Assembly: GCA_000320545.1 (NCBI GenBank)
Contig: ADNK01000023.1
Location: 78,160-142,159 of the forward strand
Length of the DNA: 64,000 bases
DNA from: Bigelowiella natans CCMP2755
Lineage: Eukaryota > Cercozoa > Chlorarachniophyceae
Direction: 5' to 3'
Shown here piece after piece: positions 50,796 to 63,969 of this stretch. Positions within the stretch are counted from its first letter, which is position 1; the number at the start of each line of letters is the position of its first letter. A program made the position numbers and the translations under genes. A model generated the notes under the pieces. The model made no database searches. It was not told where the DNA came from and saw only the letters and a program-made list of their open reading frames with translations.

Positions 50796-53700
50796 TTAAA
50801 TTTTGCTTTCATTGGCATCGACTGAGGTAGTTACAGCGTGGACAGCACTCCCTTTGTTATGTAAACTACCTAGATTGAAGGTTTGAAGAGTCGGAATCGA
50901 TCCCCATCCAGGCTCTTCATCCGACGAGCTGCCTTCTTCCTCATGCTCTCTAATGCTGTCGCTGAGACTGCAATGGCTCATGTCCCGGAACAGAACCGTC
51001 TTTGTGATTAGCCGAATTTTTCTTCTCCTTTCTTCATTAGGTTGGGAGCCAAAATGCAAGCTCCTGTGCCCCCCACAATAATCGGGGTCGGGGTCGATGC
51101 CTGAGTGGAACTGTGAAACAGATGATTCATCGGAAGTGCCTGAATTTTGAGCTTTTAGGTCCGAGTCGAACGTCACATTGAAAGATGATCCCATCGCATG
51201 AGCACGCTGCGTTGCTTTCCTCCTCATCTTCTCTGTGTCTACGACAACACCGTTGATTAGGATGACTTTCCAGCCCACTTGAATACCAAGTGCGGCACCC
51301 TCTTCCGTGGTGCTCTCTACCCTACCGTGCTTGTTTACCACGCAAGACGGAACATCAGAGCTCAGCGTGACAGTGACAACACGGGACTCCCGAATCTGCG
51401 TATCCGTTTCCTTGTGATTCATCGCCTCGGTGTTCTGATTCCGAATAAGGAATAAAAGAAGCATGGTCTCGACAGCCAAAATCGTGAGCGTGCGAAATGC
51501 GGCATCTTGGCCGAGGCAGTACACCATCGTTTCGACTGCCATCGAAGATCGTTCCCTGAGTGACCATGAGAGAACAACCAAAATGTATGCACATCCTAGG
51601 ATGAGAACTATCGCAGAAATCATTGCCAAGGTGTCATCGCGGGTCCATTCATGATTTCTCACGTCCTCCCCAAAGGCCGGTCCTAGGAAGGTTCTTTCCC
51701 TTTCCATAACTGGTTTGTTAGGGGCGATAATGTGGGAGGAATGCATGACCATGCTCTGAGATCTAGCGAAGTTTTTCCGATCATCTTTTCCGTCAATGTC
51801 ACTGGAGTTCTGTTCCGTAGTAGAGGCAGAGAGGTTGTTTGATGGTCGCGCTGCTTTTGTAGCACTTGCAGCTGACCAGGCAGCAATTGCTCCTGTTGTA
51901 GCTCCTATTTGAGTAGGATGGACAAAAGATGAGCCGTGCTTGCCCTCGTCTTGTGCATCTTCTTTCTTATCCTTATCATTTTCATCTTCCTCAGCTCCTT
52001 CATTATGCCTTTCTTGCATGTTGTCTTCGTCATCGGCTTGCTGGTCATTGCCCCCAACCTCTCCATCTTCCTCATCCTCGAATTTCATCTGAACGGAATC
52101 AACTGTGTCGCCCACACACACACTCAAGATGAAAAAGATCCACGGTAGGCTACTGGCCACTGATGATGCCCGAAACTTGACCCGAAATCTCTTCGGGGGC
52201 TGCCTCGCGAGTAGTGCCATGATTGTAAAGGGGATTGGAAACGAGATGAGGCACGCAACGACGGCTTTTGACGCGGATCCAGATAGGAATGGGAGATTGT
52301 TTGTGGTCCCTTCGAGCAAGGCACACACCGCTGCACTGTTCATAATTAGTAAGATAAGCACAATAAGACGCTTCTGCGAATTTAGAAAGTCTCCTGGGTG
52401 CCTGAACCATACAGACAGCCATGTGTGCCGACGCCTCATCGCAATCCAGCTCGAATCGCGCCAGCCTTTGCAAGAAGTCCGAGCCTCTGTGTGCAAGTAC
52501 TGGGCAGTGTTCAGCTCCCTCCAAAACTCTATTTCGTGCATCTCAAGAAGACGGTCACGCTCATATTCGTCCATCGCAGTTGTTTTGCCTGGAGACGTCT
52601 CCGAATGGAAGGGATGGAGATCATAATACCGCATGCATGGATACAGGCACAGCGCCACGGCAAACACGATGAGGACGAGGGCCATGATTGGATTCTTGGT
52701 TGGATCCAGTGCCCGAAAATCCTGGACATCCTCCGTTCTTATGGTGTTGACCTCGACTTCAACCTTTTCCTTTGCGAAGACGGAGAACGGGGTGAGGTGA
52801 TCGCTTTGGCACATAGGGATCCCCGTCTCCTCGCTCACGCCAGCCATTTGAACACCCTCAGTGCTCCACTCATTTCCATTCCAATAGGCGCAGCGATAGT
52901 CCATGGAATCTGAGGTGTAGTTGACACCTGACATCCGTCCGGGAACGGTGAACCTAATCGGACGGGAGGCGTTCTGGATGCGAATGTCTCCCCCTGTGCT
53001 TGCGTCCCGAACATCGATATAAGAAGTCCCAGCAACGATTGACAGACTTGAATCGAGCGAAGAAGGGTATATAGTGTGGCCCTCAATAGAGGTCACGGAG
53101 AGCTCGAGGGCCGTAGCACTCTGCGCTGACGATCTCACGTTCCCGGAAGAAGGAGGAGGAGGCTGGAATATAGCAGAACAACCTGTAGAAGGATGAACGA
53201 GTGACGCGTTCTCTAAGTCCAATCCATTGATCAAACGGCCTGTAAGGTGGATCGTGGTTGAGCCATCTTGCGCGTTTGTCGATGTGAGGGTAGTTGGATC
53301 TTCGCCGATGAATGTCCCACCCAGAAGATATGAGCTGAGGTTCGCAAATGTACTCTCCGTTGCAGCCAAAGTCTCAGGGGCGATGGCGCTGCCGTTTGTC
53401 GTGAACAACAAATTAGCTACTCCTTTGGACAGAGGGATGGCCACATCAAGATTGCCACTTTCACCGTTGTCACCGCCGGCGGTTTGGAGAACCTTGTCAA
53501 CCACCTCAAGTGCAAAGCCGTAAGAGTCGACCTGGATTTCTCCACTGCGATTGGCGGCTGTAACACTTGCGATGAGTGCTGCAGAAGTTTGGGGGGGTAG
53601 AACCCTGGCGCTTGTAGAGTTACCAGTGGCTAGATTTACAGACTCGAGCATCGAAATCCGAAGCGCGGCAGCGTTGCTTATGCTTGTTTCTACGACAGGA

Positions 53701-56700
53701 GAGTTCATATGCGCGGCTATACCGCCAGCGTAAACGACATAATTTTGCATGTCACCCTCTTGCATACGAGATTCCATGGTCGCCGTAACCTCTGAGAGCA
53801 TAGAAGGAGACATCGGCAGAACACTGACCGTAAAGAGAAAGGAACTGCTTGCTCCGAAATTGTCAGCCACGAGGGCTCTAATCACAACCAAGCGGCTATT
53901 TGGATTCTCAGAGAGCACCGTTTCGTAGATTCCAATGCCTCGATAGTTGCATAGGCTAAGATAGATTGGAGGTCCTTGATTCTGCTGCGATGAACCGACC
54001 GACAGAGTGGTGTTCATGCCCTCTGCGGCTTCTGCTTCCGAAAGGGAATGAGAGGAAGTTACCATTTGAAACTTATATCTTAGTGGCAGGTCTTGATCAG
54101 TCCATTGATCACATGCGAGCCGAAATGAAGTCACAAGCGCCGTACCAGTATTTGGAGTGCTGCTACAGAAACCTATGCGTACGAGATGTCTTTCTTAGTG
54201 GTCAAAAGAGAAAAAGAAAGATGGCGCACATTGGAACTCGACGCACGTGCATAAGGATGTGAAGAGAAAGATGAAGGAGACCCATATCGCACGCACACAC
54301 ACATACACACACACTCACTCACTCATTTACTTATTTTATAATCGTACCTAAGGATGGCGGTGAATTTGTCAATATTCTTATGCTTGCCCATCCCGACAGA
54401 GAACGGCTTGGTCCCGGAGTCGACGATTTCACGTGCACAACGAACACAAATTCGCTACCACCAGAGAGAGCGTGTGGCTGCAAGATGAGATTGCTTGCCG
54501 TGGTGGAGGATCTCAAGATGGAAGGATCAGAGAGATTAAGATTCCCCGAGGTACACTCCCATCGTCGGACAACCGAAGTCTCGTTTAGTACCGTGTCGCC
54601 GTCCTTCGCCACTGAGGAAGGGTTGGACAGGTGATCTTTAGGGAAAATATCACTAGTTCTATACTGAAAATCATTGACCGTATGCTCGTGCATGTATGTG
54701 TCTACTTGTGAAAAATAGGTATACTATCGTCTAGAGGAGCTGACATTACCTACGGAAAGCATCAACTTGTCCTTGACATTAAGATAATTCTCTGCAGTTG
54801 TAACAATTGCGGCCTCGAGAACACCCAAGTCCGTTGTCTGTACCATCTGACGCGATCTCGCGTATCTCGGCTGTCCAGCTGCGAAACTCGTCACGTTGAG
54901 GTAAACTAAATACGTCTTATTGACTGTGAGCGCCTCCTTTCCAATGGTGAGCTCCGGCAGGCTTCTGTTGCGGGACGACGTTGGGATCGCAATCTGCTGC
55001 GACGACATCGAATCTACTACCGACCAGTTATACTGGAGGCGATGGGAAGGGTAGGCAGGATCAATCGAGGCTGTGGCGAGGAAGGTAATAAGACTGGAGG
55101 AGGACGATAGATTCGAGAGAGATATCAGTCGACTGGTCCCTCCAACTATTACTGCGCTCACAGGCTCATCTATTACACTGACGAAAAAGGTAACATTGGC
55201 TGCCCCTACTGTTTGATCGTTGGCATCTTTTGTAACCGCTAAAAACTGAAATGCATAGTCCTCCAACATCTCCAGGGTAAAAGCGGAAAGGCGAAGATAC
55301 AAAGAGAATGGATCAGGGATTGAAATTTGGGTTGGACCAGCGACCTGACTCCAACTACCGAATGTTCGCAATGACGTTGTGCTGCTCAAACCGCACTCAG
55401 CCTTTCGAACCTAACATACAAAGACGCGTTGGCACCAAACGTGAGAATGATCAACCCAATGTTGGACGAATAGCACTTCTTGAAAGTGACGACAGCAGCG
55501 GCAGTAGTAGTAGATGTGTTAGCTCTAGGATTAGAACAAAAAATCAAAGAAAATATTACCTGAACTGGAATTTCGAGAGGCGAGCTTCGCTTGACCGAGA
55601 TGCGATTAGGACTGGAAAAACGTAGGACTGGAGCCATTGTACTTCCTTTATAAATACTGTGCACTGCGGAAGTTGAAGATCCCAACCAATTCTGAACAGT
55701 AAGATTGAAGGTGTGCCTGCTTCCCACTTTGAACGCCTCCGTCGGGACTTTCAATATCCTCTTCGCGGAGGAGGTTACATTGTCCATCTGTATGATCAAG
55801 CTCTGATTGTGGGCCACATTCGAACCCAAGTATTTCCAGGAATATGTAAACGCCCGACCTGCACCTCCCGATTCGAGTGCAGCGAGCTCCACGCTCTGGT
55901 TACACGGCCCAATAAGGTCCATCCCCACGATGGATACAGCGACAGGTTGAGGGTTCATCGGCGGTTGTATACTAACCTCGGCGCGGCCAGTAGTAGCTTC
56001 TTCATTTCCCGCACCCTTTCTTCGGATGTAGCCAGGCTTAGTGACAATCCTATCCATAGGACTCGCGCGAAAGCCTCTCCCAAGCTTGATGGAAAGGTGT
56101 GTATCAGTGGCCCAAAAGCATTCAGGGTTGTGTCCCTCATCTCCCAGTATCCCCACCGTCGAAGCATCGAGGAGCATGAAGCATAACTCCTTTGGGCTTG
56201 AGGCAGCCGGTGTATCTGTTGGGATGTTGAAATGGAGAGCGATAGTGCTAACAGCGTCCCCATACCTTGCTACTATAGGTGTGGGGCCACTCATCGTGGG
56301 CTGGCTGGTGGTTGGACTATGAGTGGGGGTGCAGGTTGCGGGAGAAGGTGTAGTTGGAGTCAATGTAGGATGGCCTGTGGCGGGAGAGGTCGTGCTTGGA
56401 GATCGAGTGGGCGCATAGGTAGTAGGAGAATTTGTTGTAGGATTCAACGTTGCAGGAGAGATTGTTGGAGATTTTGTCCAATCTTTGTGGTAGATTATCA
56501 CCAAATACCCACCGTTACCGTTTCTTGAACTCGATTTTACACCCCAGGCGACATCATTGCCTGGATAGTCCACATCAGTGGTAGCTTGCAGAGGTGGTGT
56601 TTGATGTTCACCAGTGTAAGTGCCAGAGATATTTGGCATGCAATAAGAAATGTTTATGAATCCTGAACCCCCCCCTCCCGGTTGAGCATCTCCCCCCCCC

Positions 56701-57602
56701 CCCCCCCCTCCGAAGTATCCATCGCCACCTCCTCCTCCATCATCTGCTCCTGAATCAAAGAATGGCGGAAGTCCACCATTCCCCCCGAACAGATAGCCTC
56801 CTTTACGATTCTCATCATTCACTGCATTGCTATCGTAGCCTCCAGCTGTTTGGGTTCCGCCTGTGCCGCCATTATTATCGGCATCCTGACCATTTGTGCC
56901 CCCTCCAGCCCCCGCGTTTCCGCCATAACCTGCAACATTTTCAGATGAAGGATGAATTATATTTGGCAAATCTTACGATCTAGTGTAATGATTCTACCCA
57001 CCTGTTGCCCCGCCTCCGCCTCCAGCAATTGCGACAATGGGTTTGAGGGAATCTGAGGAAGTTGACAGACGAACCTCTGTGCGTCCACCCCCTCCTCCAC
57101 CATTAACATCCCCATTTTTACCATGCCCTCCTGCGGGCCATCCGGGGGTTTGTTCCCATCTCCCCCCTGTTCCTACTTTCATTTTCAACTCGAACCCGGA
57201 TATCTGGATGAAGAAGTATGCGCATATTACTCTTATTTGTGCTCAGAATCATCTAACCGAACAGGGTAAATTAGGGACGCACCTTCAGCGCATCGTCAGG
57301 TGTAAAGGAGCAGATGGAGAAACCACCTGCTCCGCTCCATCTACGATCTGAAAATCTACCGCTTCCACCCGAGGCACCCCAAAGCTTTAATGTCACATTG
57401 TGTACTTCGGCGGGAATGGAAACAGTGGAATTTGTCCTACAAACGTATCAGCACATAGGTACTCTAAAATATGATCTCAGGGGAATGAATCAGGCGATAA
57501 ATACCCTGTCGCAGGTATCACAGCTCTACAGATCCCATTGTAGCAAGAAAAGTTTCCGCTGTTGCTGCTCGATGCTACCGCAATTGCCAGAATAAACGAC
57601 AT
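50796..57602 (-). CDS. REJ/GPS multi-TM receptor-like protein with PDZ tail
   Basis: Large predicted surface receptor of the polycystin-1/adhesion type, 2049 residues, seven exons in phase: 57505-57602 (signal peptide MSFILAIAVASSS), 57283-57436, 57002-57203, 55560-56929, 54750-55410, 54348-54635, 50796-54172 (3377 bp). Order: glycine-rich domain (LKLWGASGGSG, long GGGG runs), a Thr/Pro stalk (SPTTYAPTRSPSTTSP), REJ region (RTFGSWSQVAGPTQ; NSPPSLGGFCSSTP; FRLACDQW), a GPS-like site CQSDHLTPFSVF that keeps the HL-T cleavage tripeptide, about six hydrophobic spans (IMALVLIVFAVALCLYPC; LIVLILLIMNSAAVCALL; AVVACLISFPIPFTIMALLA and three more), and a PDZ-like domain (EEGAALGIQVGWKVILINGV). No PLAT or TRP pore domain is recognised. 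The predicted outside is rich in N-glycosylation sites. Confidence 0.85.
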
Positions 57603-58770
57603 ACATCTCGTCGACAACTTTTCCGTCATCCTCCACACTCACAAAATCTTCAACTACAAATACAGGTAATTATTGTGAATACTATATTAGGGCATGGTCA
57701 ATTAAGCGATGGATGGCAGCACGTCTCTCTGTATGCACCTGAGGGAATCCGCTTCTAGGGGTCGCAGGTGCTGCGCATTAGCATTTAGAAAATGAAAATG
57801 GGAAAGTGTTTAGGATAGAGTGCCGATAGAGTACAACGGCTGCCAACAGTCCTTTTTTGGAAATTTATTGTAGGAAGTTTCTTGCATATAAAAAATATGT
57901 GTTCGCCACTTACACTCTTATAATAAAACAGAGCAATAATGTAAAACCGAGTCATGTTCTAGATCTAAACTGTTTTATTACTACATGTAGATCTTATGTA
58001 GACCCATGGATCTTGTAACCGCGGCAGTTTTTGAAGCCGTTTCCATCCGTCCAGAGTCACACAAGCCATCTTAATATTTAGAGCCCGTTTTTGAGCTGTC
58101 GGAGGATAAAATTCTCCTGCGGTGATTGTTGGATGTTCCTAGGCCAATTGACGAGCATTTCTTTTCTACGACAAACTAAGACAGCACTCCAAAAATACGA
58201 TAAATAAAATGCTGTTCGCCTGATGAGAAGATACAGGTTCCTTCCGATGGTATGTCCACAGAAAATATCCGCAGAGAAAGAAGGAAAATCCAGGAAATCG
58301 CCAGTACTCGTAGCCTATTTTCGTCTTTGCGACTGTTTCTGGGATTGTCGCACGCAACAATATTGGGGCGATTAGATCAATCTCCGACCGCTCCAGCGAG
58401 TGTAAGACCGGGAAGGGGGGGGAAGGGCTTGGGAGCAAACCTCTGCGACGCACCTTTATGTGGGAAGCTCTCGTACGTGCAAGAGATCCGATTGGATGCT
58501 CTTGCGCGGAAGGCGGGGGAAAACGGATGCATTTCAACACTTTTAAACTGCACGTGAGCACGATTCAGCACATCGGCTTTTGTTTTCGCGATTTCTTTCT
58601 TATCGGTATGAGTTGCTACGAGCGCATGGTCATTCGTATGAATGAGCAATCATGTGAAAAGGTCACTGGGAATTGTAGATCGACCCATTGATTGCCATGC
58701 CCTACCTATCCACCCACATCATTCTCTGTGTTTTTGTCGTGTTTCAGGGCTTCTTTGCTTTGGTAAAAGG
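57603..58770. other. Divergent spacer between receptor and carboxylase genes
   Basis: 1.2 kb with no microsatellite of note. Short open stretches on both strands (for example 58252-58557 +) lack coding resemblance; a 5' untranslated exon is possible. Probable promoter region. Confidence 0.45.
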
Positions 58771-59334
58771 ATGCTCTCATGCCAACGCAAGGCTGTTAGT
58801 ATGCAGCGCTTGAAGATTATTTTGAGCCGAAAATCCTCCAGTCGATTTTTCTCGAGTCAAGGCGAAGCAACAAAGCCTCTCTTCAACAAAATTTTGGTAG
58901 TACCTGACCCTCGGGATTACTCACCATCTTTTTCTTTCGCTAAGCTCGATCTCAGCCTTGTGATGGTTTTGGACCGCCACCGTTAGGTTGCAAATCGTGG
59001 TGAGATAGCTTGTCGTGTCTTCCGCTCGTGTAAGAAACTTGGCATAAAGTCCGTGGCAGTTTACAGTGAGGCTGATGCCGATGCTGTCCACACAAAAATG
59101 GCTGATGAAGCGGTACGGCACAGCTCTTGACGTGAATGTAGTTCATGATGTGAACAGGCAAGAATCTCGAGAATCGCTTATCAAAACGTTTACTTTGCCA
59201 TTTTCGTCTGAATTGAAAAGGTGTGCATTGGTCCTGCAGCTTCCGCTGATTCATATCTTCGAACTGTAAGTTGTAATTCGTTTCTCCCTGTCACTATGTG
59301 TGTGAATATTATTATTACGCGCATACACATGTAT

Positions 59335-59413
<79 letters not shown>

Positions 59414-59727
59414 AAATATAGTTTGCCTCCTTGTCGTTCTTTTATTATATTCGAGTAACACACGAGCCTTGTAGATTAATTCTCGTTCACTTTGTGTAGC
59501 ACTTTGGTTTGGCCCTCTAAAACGAGCATGCACATTCATTTTCATGTATAGTCTCGTAGAGAAATTCATGAGCTGCACACAATGAAGCGTCTCGTCGTCG
59601 TCGTCATCCTATAATCATCACATAATCATCATCATCATGCTTGCCAGGATCGGATCTTGGAGGCCATTGAGCAGACTGGCGCAGAGGTTGTATCAACCAT
59701 TCATCAATATCACCATATAGCAAAGAA

Positions 59728-59770
<43 letters not shown>

Positions 59771-59982
59771 TCGCAGAGAGTAGGTAAAAATTACGTTTTT
59801 ATTTGACGACTACTCCTTCCCCTTCTTTTTCATGGTCTTTTTCTTACTGCTCCCCATAGGCCGTACACCCCGGCTATGGATTCTTGTCGGAGAACTCTGA
59901 ATTCTCAAATATGCTTGCGGTAGTATCGTTGTTCATGGATGACGCACCACTGATGCCTCTATCGTTCAAAAGTACTGATTGT

Positions 59983-60023
<41 letters not shown>

Positions 60024-60954
60024 ACCTATCTATCCCTCCTCTGGCTCTCCTGTCCTCAGGAGAGAAACATAAAGTTTATAGGCCCAGGAGCTTTCGCCAT
60101 AAACGCCATGGGTTGTATTAGTAGTAAATAGTAGTAGTGGCGGAACGCTCAGTGAGATTTCTAACGTGAGGAGAGGTTGTACACAGCGACGGACGAATGT
60201 ATTAACAATGAACGATGACAGAATTCAATATGTCTTGATATCCACTCGAATGCAAACCACGCACAATCACGCACGAGCTGCTTTGTTATTGACGTATATG
60301 TGACTTACCCATCATTTCTGCTTTTGTCGTCACATGCCCCTTCCTCCTCCTCCTCCTCCTCCTCCCCCCTTTCCCTCCCCTCCCATCTCCTCCTCTGCTG
60401 ATAATTAAAGGCGACAAGATCCACTCGAAGAAAATCGCAAGCGATGCCAAAGTACCGTACCTACTCTTTACATAATTTTTAAAAACATGATGAGAAGAAG
60501 AACTGATGCCCGATTTCTCCCCCCCCTCCTTCCTGTCTGCAGGTCAACACGATTCCCGGGTATGTTGGGGAGATAAACAATGAAGAGGAGTTGCTTAAGG
60601 TGCAAGTCACGAAATGATGATTGATGTGTCACTCGACCTCCTATGTAGTGTTCTTCAAGCCAATGTTTTCCCTCCGATCTTGGGAGATTTAAGCGGCAAA
60701 TTCCGATGATTTTTGTCCCGCATCAACTGCGAATAATATTCCTGTCAGAATTTCTTGCCTTCTTTAAGGGCAGCTGAGATGCAAACGTTGACCGACGATT
60801 ATGATGATGATGATGATGATAAGCAATGCGTGGATATGGTTGCTTGTCACCGATATACATTTATATGGTCATTAATGATGACAAACAACAAAAGGTGGCC
60901 AACGAGATCGGATACCCAGTCATGATCAAGGCGTCTGCGGGAGGGGGGGGAAAG

Positions 60955-61015
<61 letters not shown>

Positions 61016-62079
61016 AGCGAAAATGATGATGATGATGATGATGATGATGATACGGAATAGGGGGGGCAGCTAAGTGGGTAGAGAGAACAGAATCTTGCGA
61101 ATATGCATATGGATGATATCGTATGTGTGCACCGATTTGGAGGGAGAACATTTATATGAGAGCTCGCGCACACGAAGCCGTGACGCGGATATACACACGA
61201 ATCATGATGATCATGGCGTGTATCTTTTTCTGGGGAGAGTAGCAGCACCAACACAACGCGTAGGGGTATTGTCGACGATCTGATGAGAATGATGATGATA
61301 ATGATGATGATGATGATGGTGATGATGATGGTGAAAATAATCATAGGGCATGCGCATTGCATGGAGTGATGAGGAAGCGAAGCAAGGCTATCGACTCTCC
61401 AAGTACCCATTCGTTTCGAGCTGTCTTGTTACGCAACTACCATCTTTGAATGTGATGATGATGATGGATGATGGGGATGATGATTATGATTATCAATGAT
61501 GATAATGGCGATATTGTGATGATGATGATGATGATGATGATGGTGATGATGACACGTTGATATTAGTACATTAGTACACTAGTCTTCCAATACGAAATTT
61601 CGAAGATAGAAAGTGAATAAAAGCAGCACCTGTGGAAATCCTACTTAAAACTGCGCAGCATCATCCTGCGAATATATGTGTAACGTGTCGGCACATGTCA
61701 ATCAATCTCTCAATCACTCTTAGGAGAGAGGCGGCAGCGAGTTTTGGGGACGACACGATATTTGTGGAGAAGTTCGTAGAAGATCCGCGCCATATCGAGA
61801 TCCAGGTCCTCCTCCTCTTCCTCCTCCTCCTCCTCCTCCCCCTCCTCCTTGCAGCTCTGATGTGCCGCTACTACTACTACTGCTACTACTACTATTCCTA
61901 TTACTACTATGCTTCAACTAATATCATTATCGTCAGGTTTTGATGGACAGCTTTGGCAACGGCGTGTATCTGAACGAGCGTGAGTGCTCGATCCAGAGAA
62001 GAAATCAGAAGGTCATTGAGGAGGCACCCTCCGTAGCTGTCGACCCGGAGACGAGAAAGGCTATGGGCAAACAGGTTGT

Positions 62080-62120
<41 letters not shown>

Positions 62121-62434
62121 GTGTGTGTGTGTGTGTGTGATATGGACAAGACGTTGCTCTTACGAGATCATGAGGACGAAGAGGAGGTGTCCTCTCGCTG
62201 CTGCTTCCTGGTCATTATTCGTTTATTTGATCGTTCACTGCTACTGCTACTACTACTACTACTACTACTACTACCACTACTATCGCTGCGCTCTAGGCTC
62301 TCCAGCTTGCAGCGGCAGTGGAATACCAAAGCGCAGGGACCGTGGAGTTTCTGATGGACAAGCACAAGAACTTCTACTTCCTCGAGATGAACACGCGTCT
62401 ACAAGTAAGTAGTAGTCAACACAGCCAGAGATAA

Positions 62435-62472
<38 letters not shown>

Positions 62473-62483
62473 TATGGTGATGA

Positions 62484-62514
<31 letters not shown>

Positions 62515-63275
62515 CGTGGTGGTAGAGACGATGGTGAGCGTGGTAGTGGCAATCTGCGTCAAACACATTCACAGATTGTTCTTTTTCCGTTGTTGTTGTT
62601 GCTGCTGCTGTTGTTATGTATTTATCGCAGGTGGAGCATCCAATCACCGAGTTGATCTCTCAGGTGGACTTGGTCGAACAGGTCCGTTCTTCGATAATAG
62701 GCGATAATAGAGGAGGGAGAACAAGAAGAAGAAGAAGAAGAAGAAGAAGAAGAAAAGAAGCGGGGGTGGGGAGAGGGGTGTTGCCAACACGTCGACATGT
62801 AATAAATACGGTACCTACATAAACGATGCAAGCTTGTATGTTCCTCCTTCGATATGGCCTCTTTCTTCCCATAGTCTTATCGTCATCTCGTCCTCTCCTT
62901 CTTGCTCCTCCTCCTCCTCTCCCTCCCCCCCGCCGTCATCATCATCATCTCTCTCTCTCTCTCTCTCTCTCTCCCTCTCTCTCTCTTTGTGTGTGTGTGT
63001 GTGTCGGGGCATGGTATAGATGATCCGGGTGGCGGCTGGCCTTCCCCTCGAGATGAAGCAAAGTGAGTAATTAGCAGCTCTGAGGACGAGAACGACGACC
63101 GAACGACGCGCTCTTTTTATCTATCGTTAAGCGTCTTATCGAAAGAGAGACAGAAGAGATAGAATAATCAGGATGATGATGGCCCACTAACTACTAACCT
63201 AGCGTATATGATGATTGCTCACCGTTGATGTGTTGTACACATCATCCTCGTCATCGCCGTTGTCGTCGTATTGAT

Positions 63276-63308
<33 letters not shown>

Positions 63309-63933
63309 CTCGTCGTCATCATCATCAGATGATATCGGCATTCACGGGTGGGCAATCGAATCGCGAGTCTATGCAGAGGATCCCTACCGGTATGCTACTA
63401 TCATTGCTACAACTGCTACTACCACTACAATCAAGATTTTCCTCTCCATTCACCTTGTTTGTCTCTCCTCCTCCTTCTTCTTGTTCTTCTTCTTGTTCTT
63501 GTTCTTGTTCTTCTTTCTCATCTTCAAACAACTCGTCGCCCTTCTCTTCCGCAGCGAATTCCTCCCCTCCACAGGACTTCTCACAAGATACAAGGTAATA
63601 GCTCATCCAGGACGTGGTGGTGTGAGTGGTGGTGGTAACGGTAGAGATTGGTAGAAAACACAGAAATCATGGAAGGTCGTCACCATCAACACAACCCCCC
63701 CCCCTTGCATATTCATAAAATATATCATCGCCCATCCACACAGGAGCCGGGGGGTGCGGACGTTCGCGTAGACTCTGGAGTTGCGGAAGGATCGGAGATT
63801 TCAATGTTTTATGACCCGATGATCTCCAAGCTTGTCACCCACGGGCCGAATCGTGAAGCGGTACTTCCTTCATCATCACCACCCGTCCTCTTCCTCCTGC
63901 TCCGCCACAAACAAAACAAACTCGTTACAGATC

Positions 63934-63969
<36 letters not shown>

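Noticed and set aside
57314-57595. Plus-strand open frame upstream of the carboxylase gene
   Set aside because: The minus strand here encodes the signal peptide and glycine-rich start of the REJ/GPS gene in phase with downstream exons.
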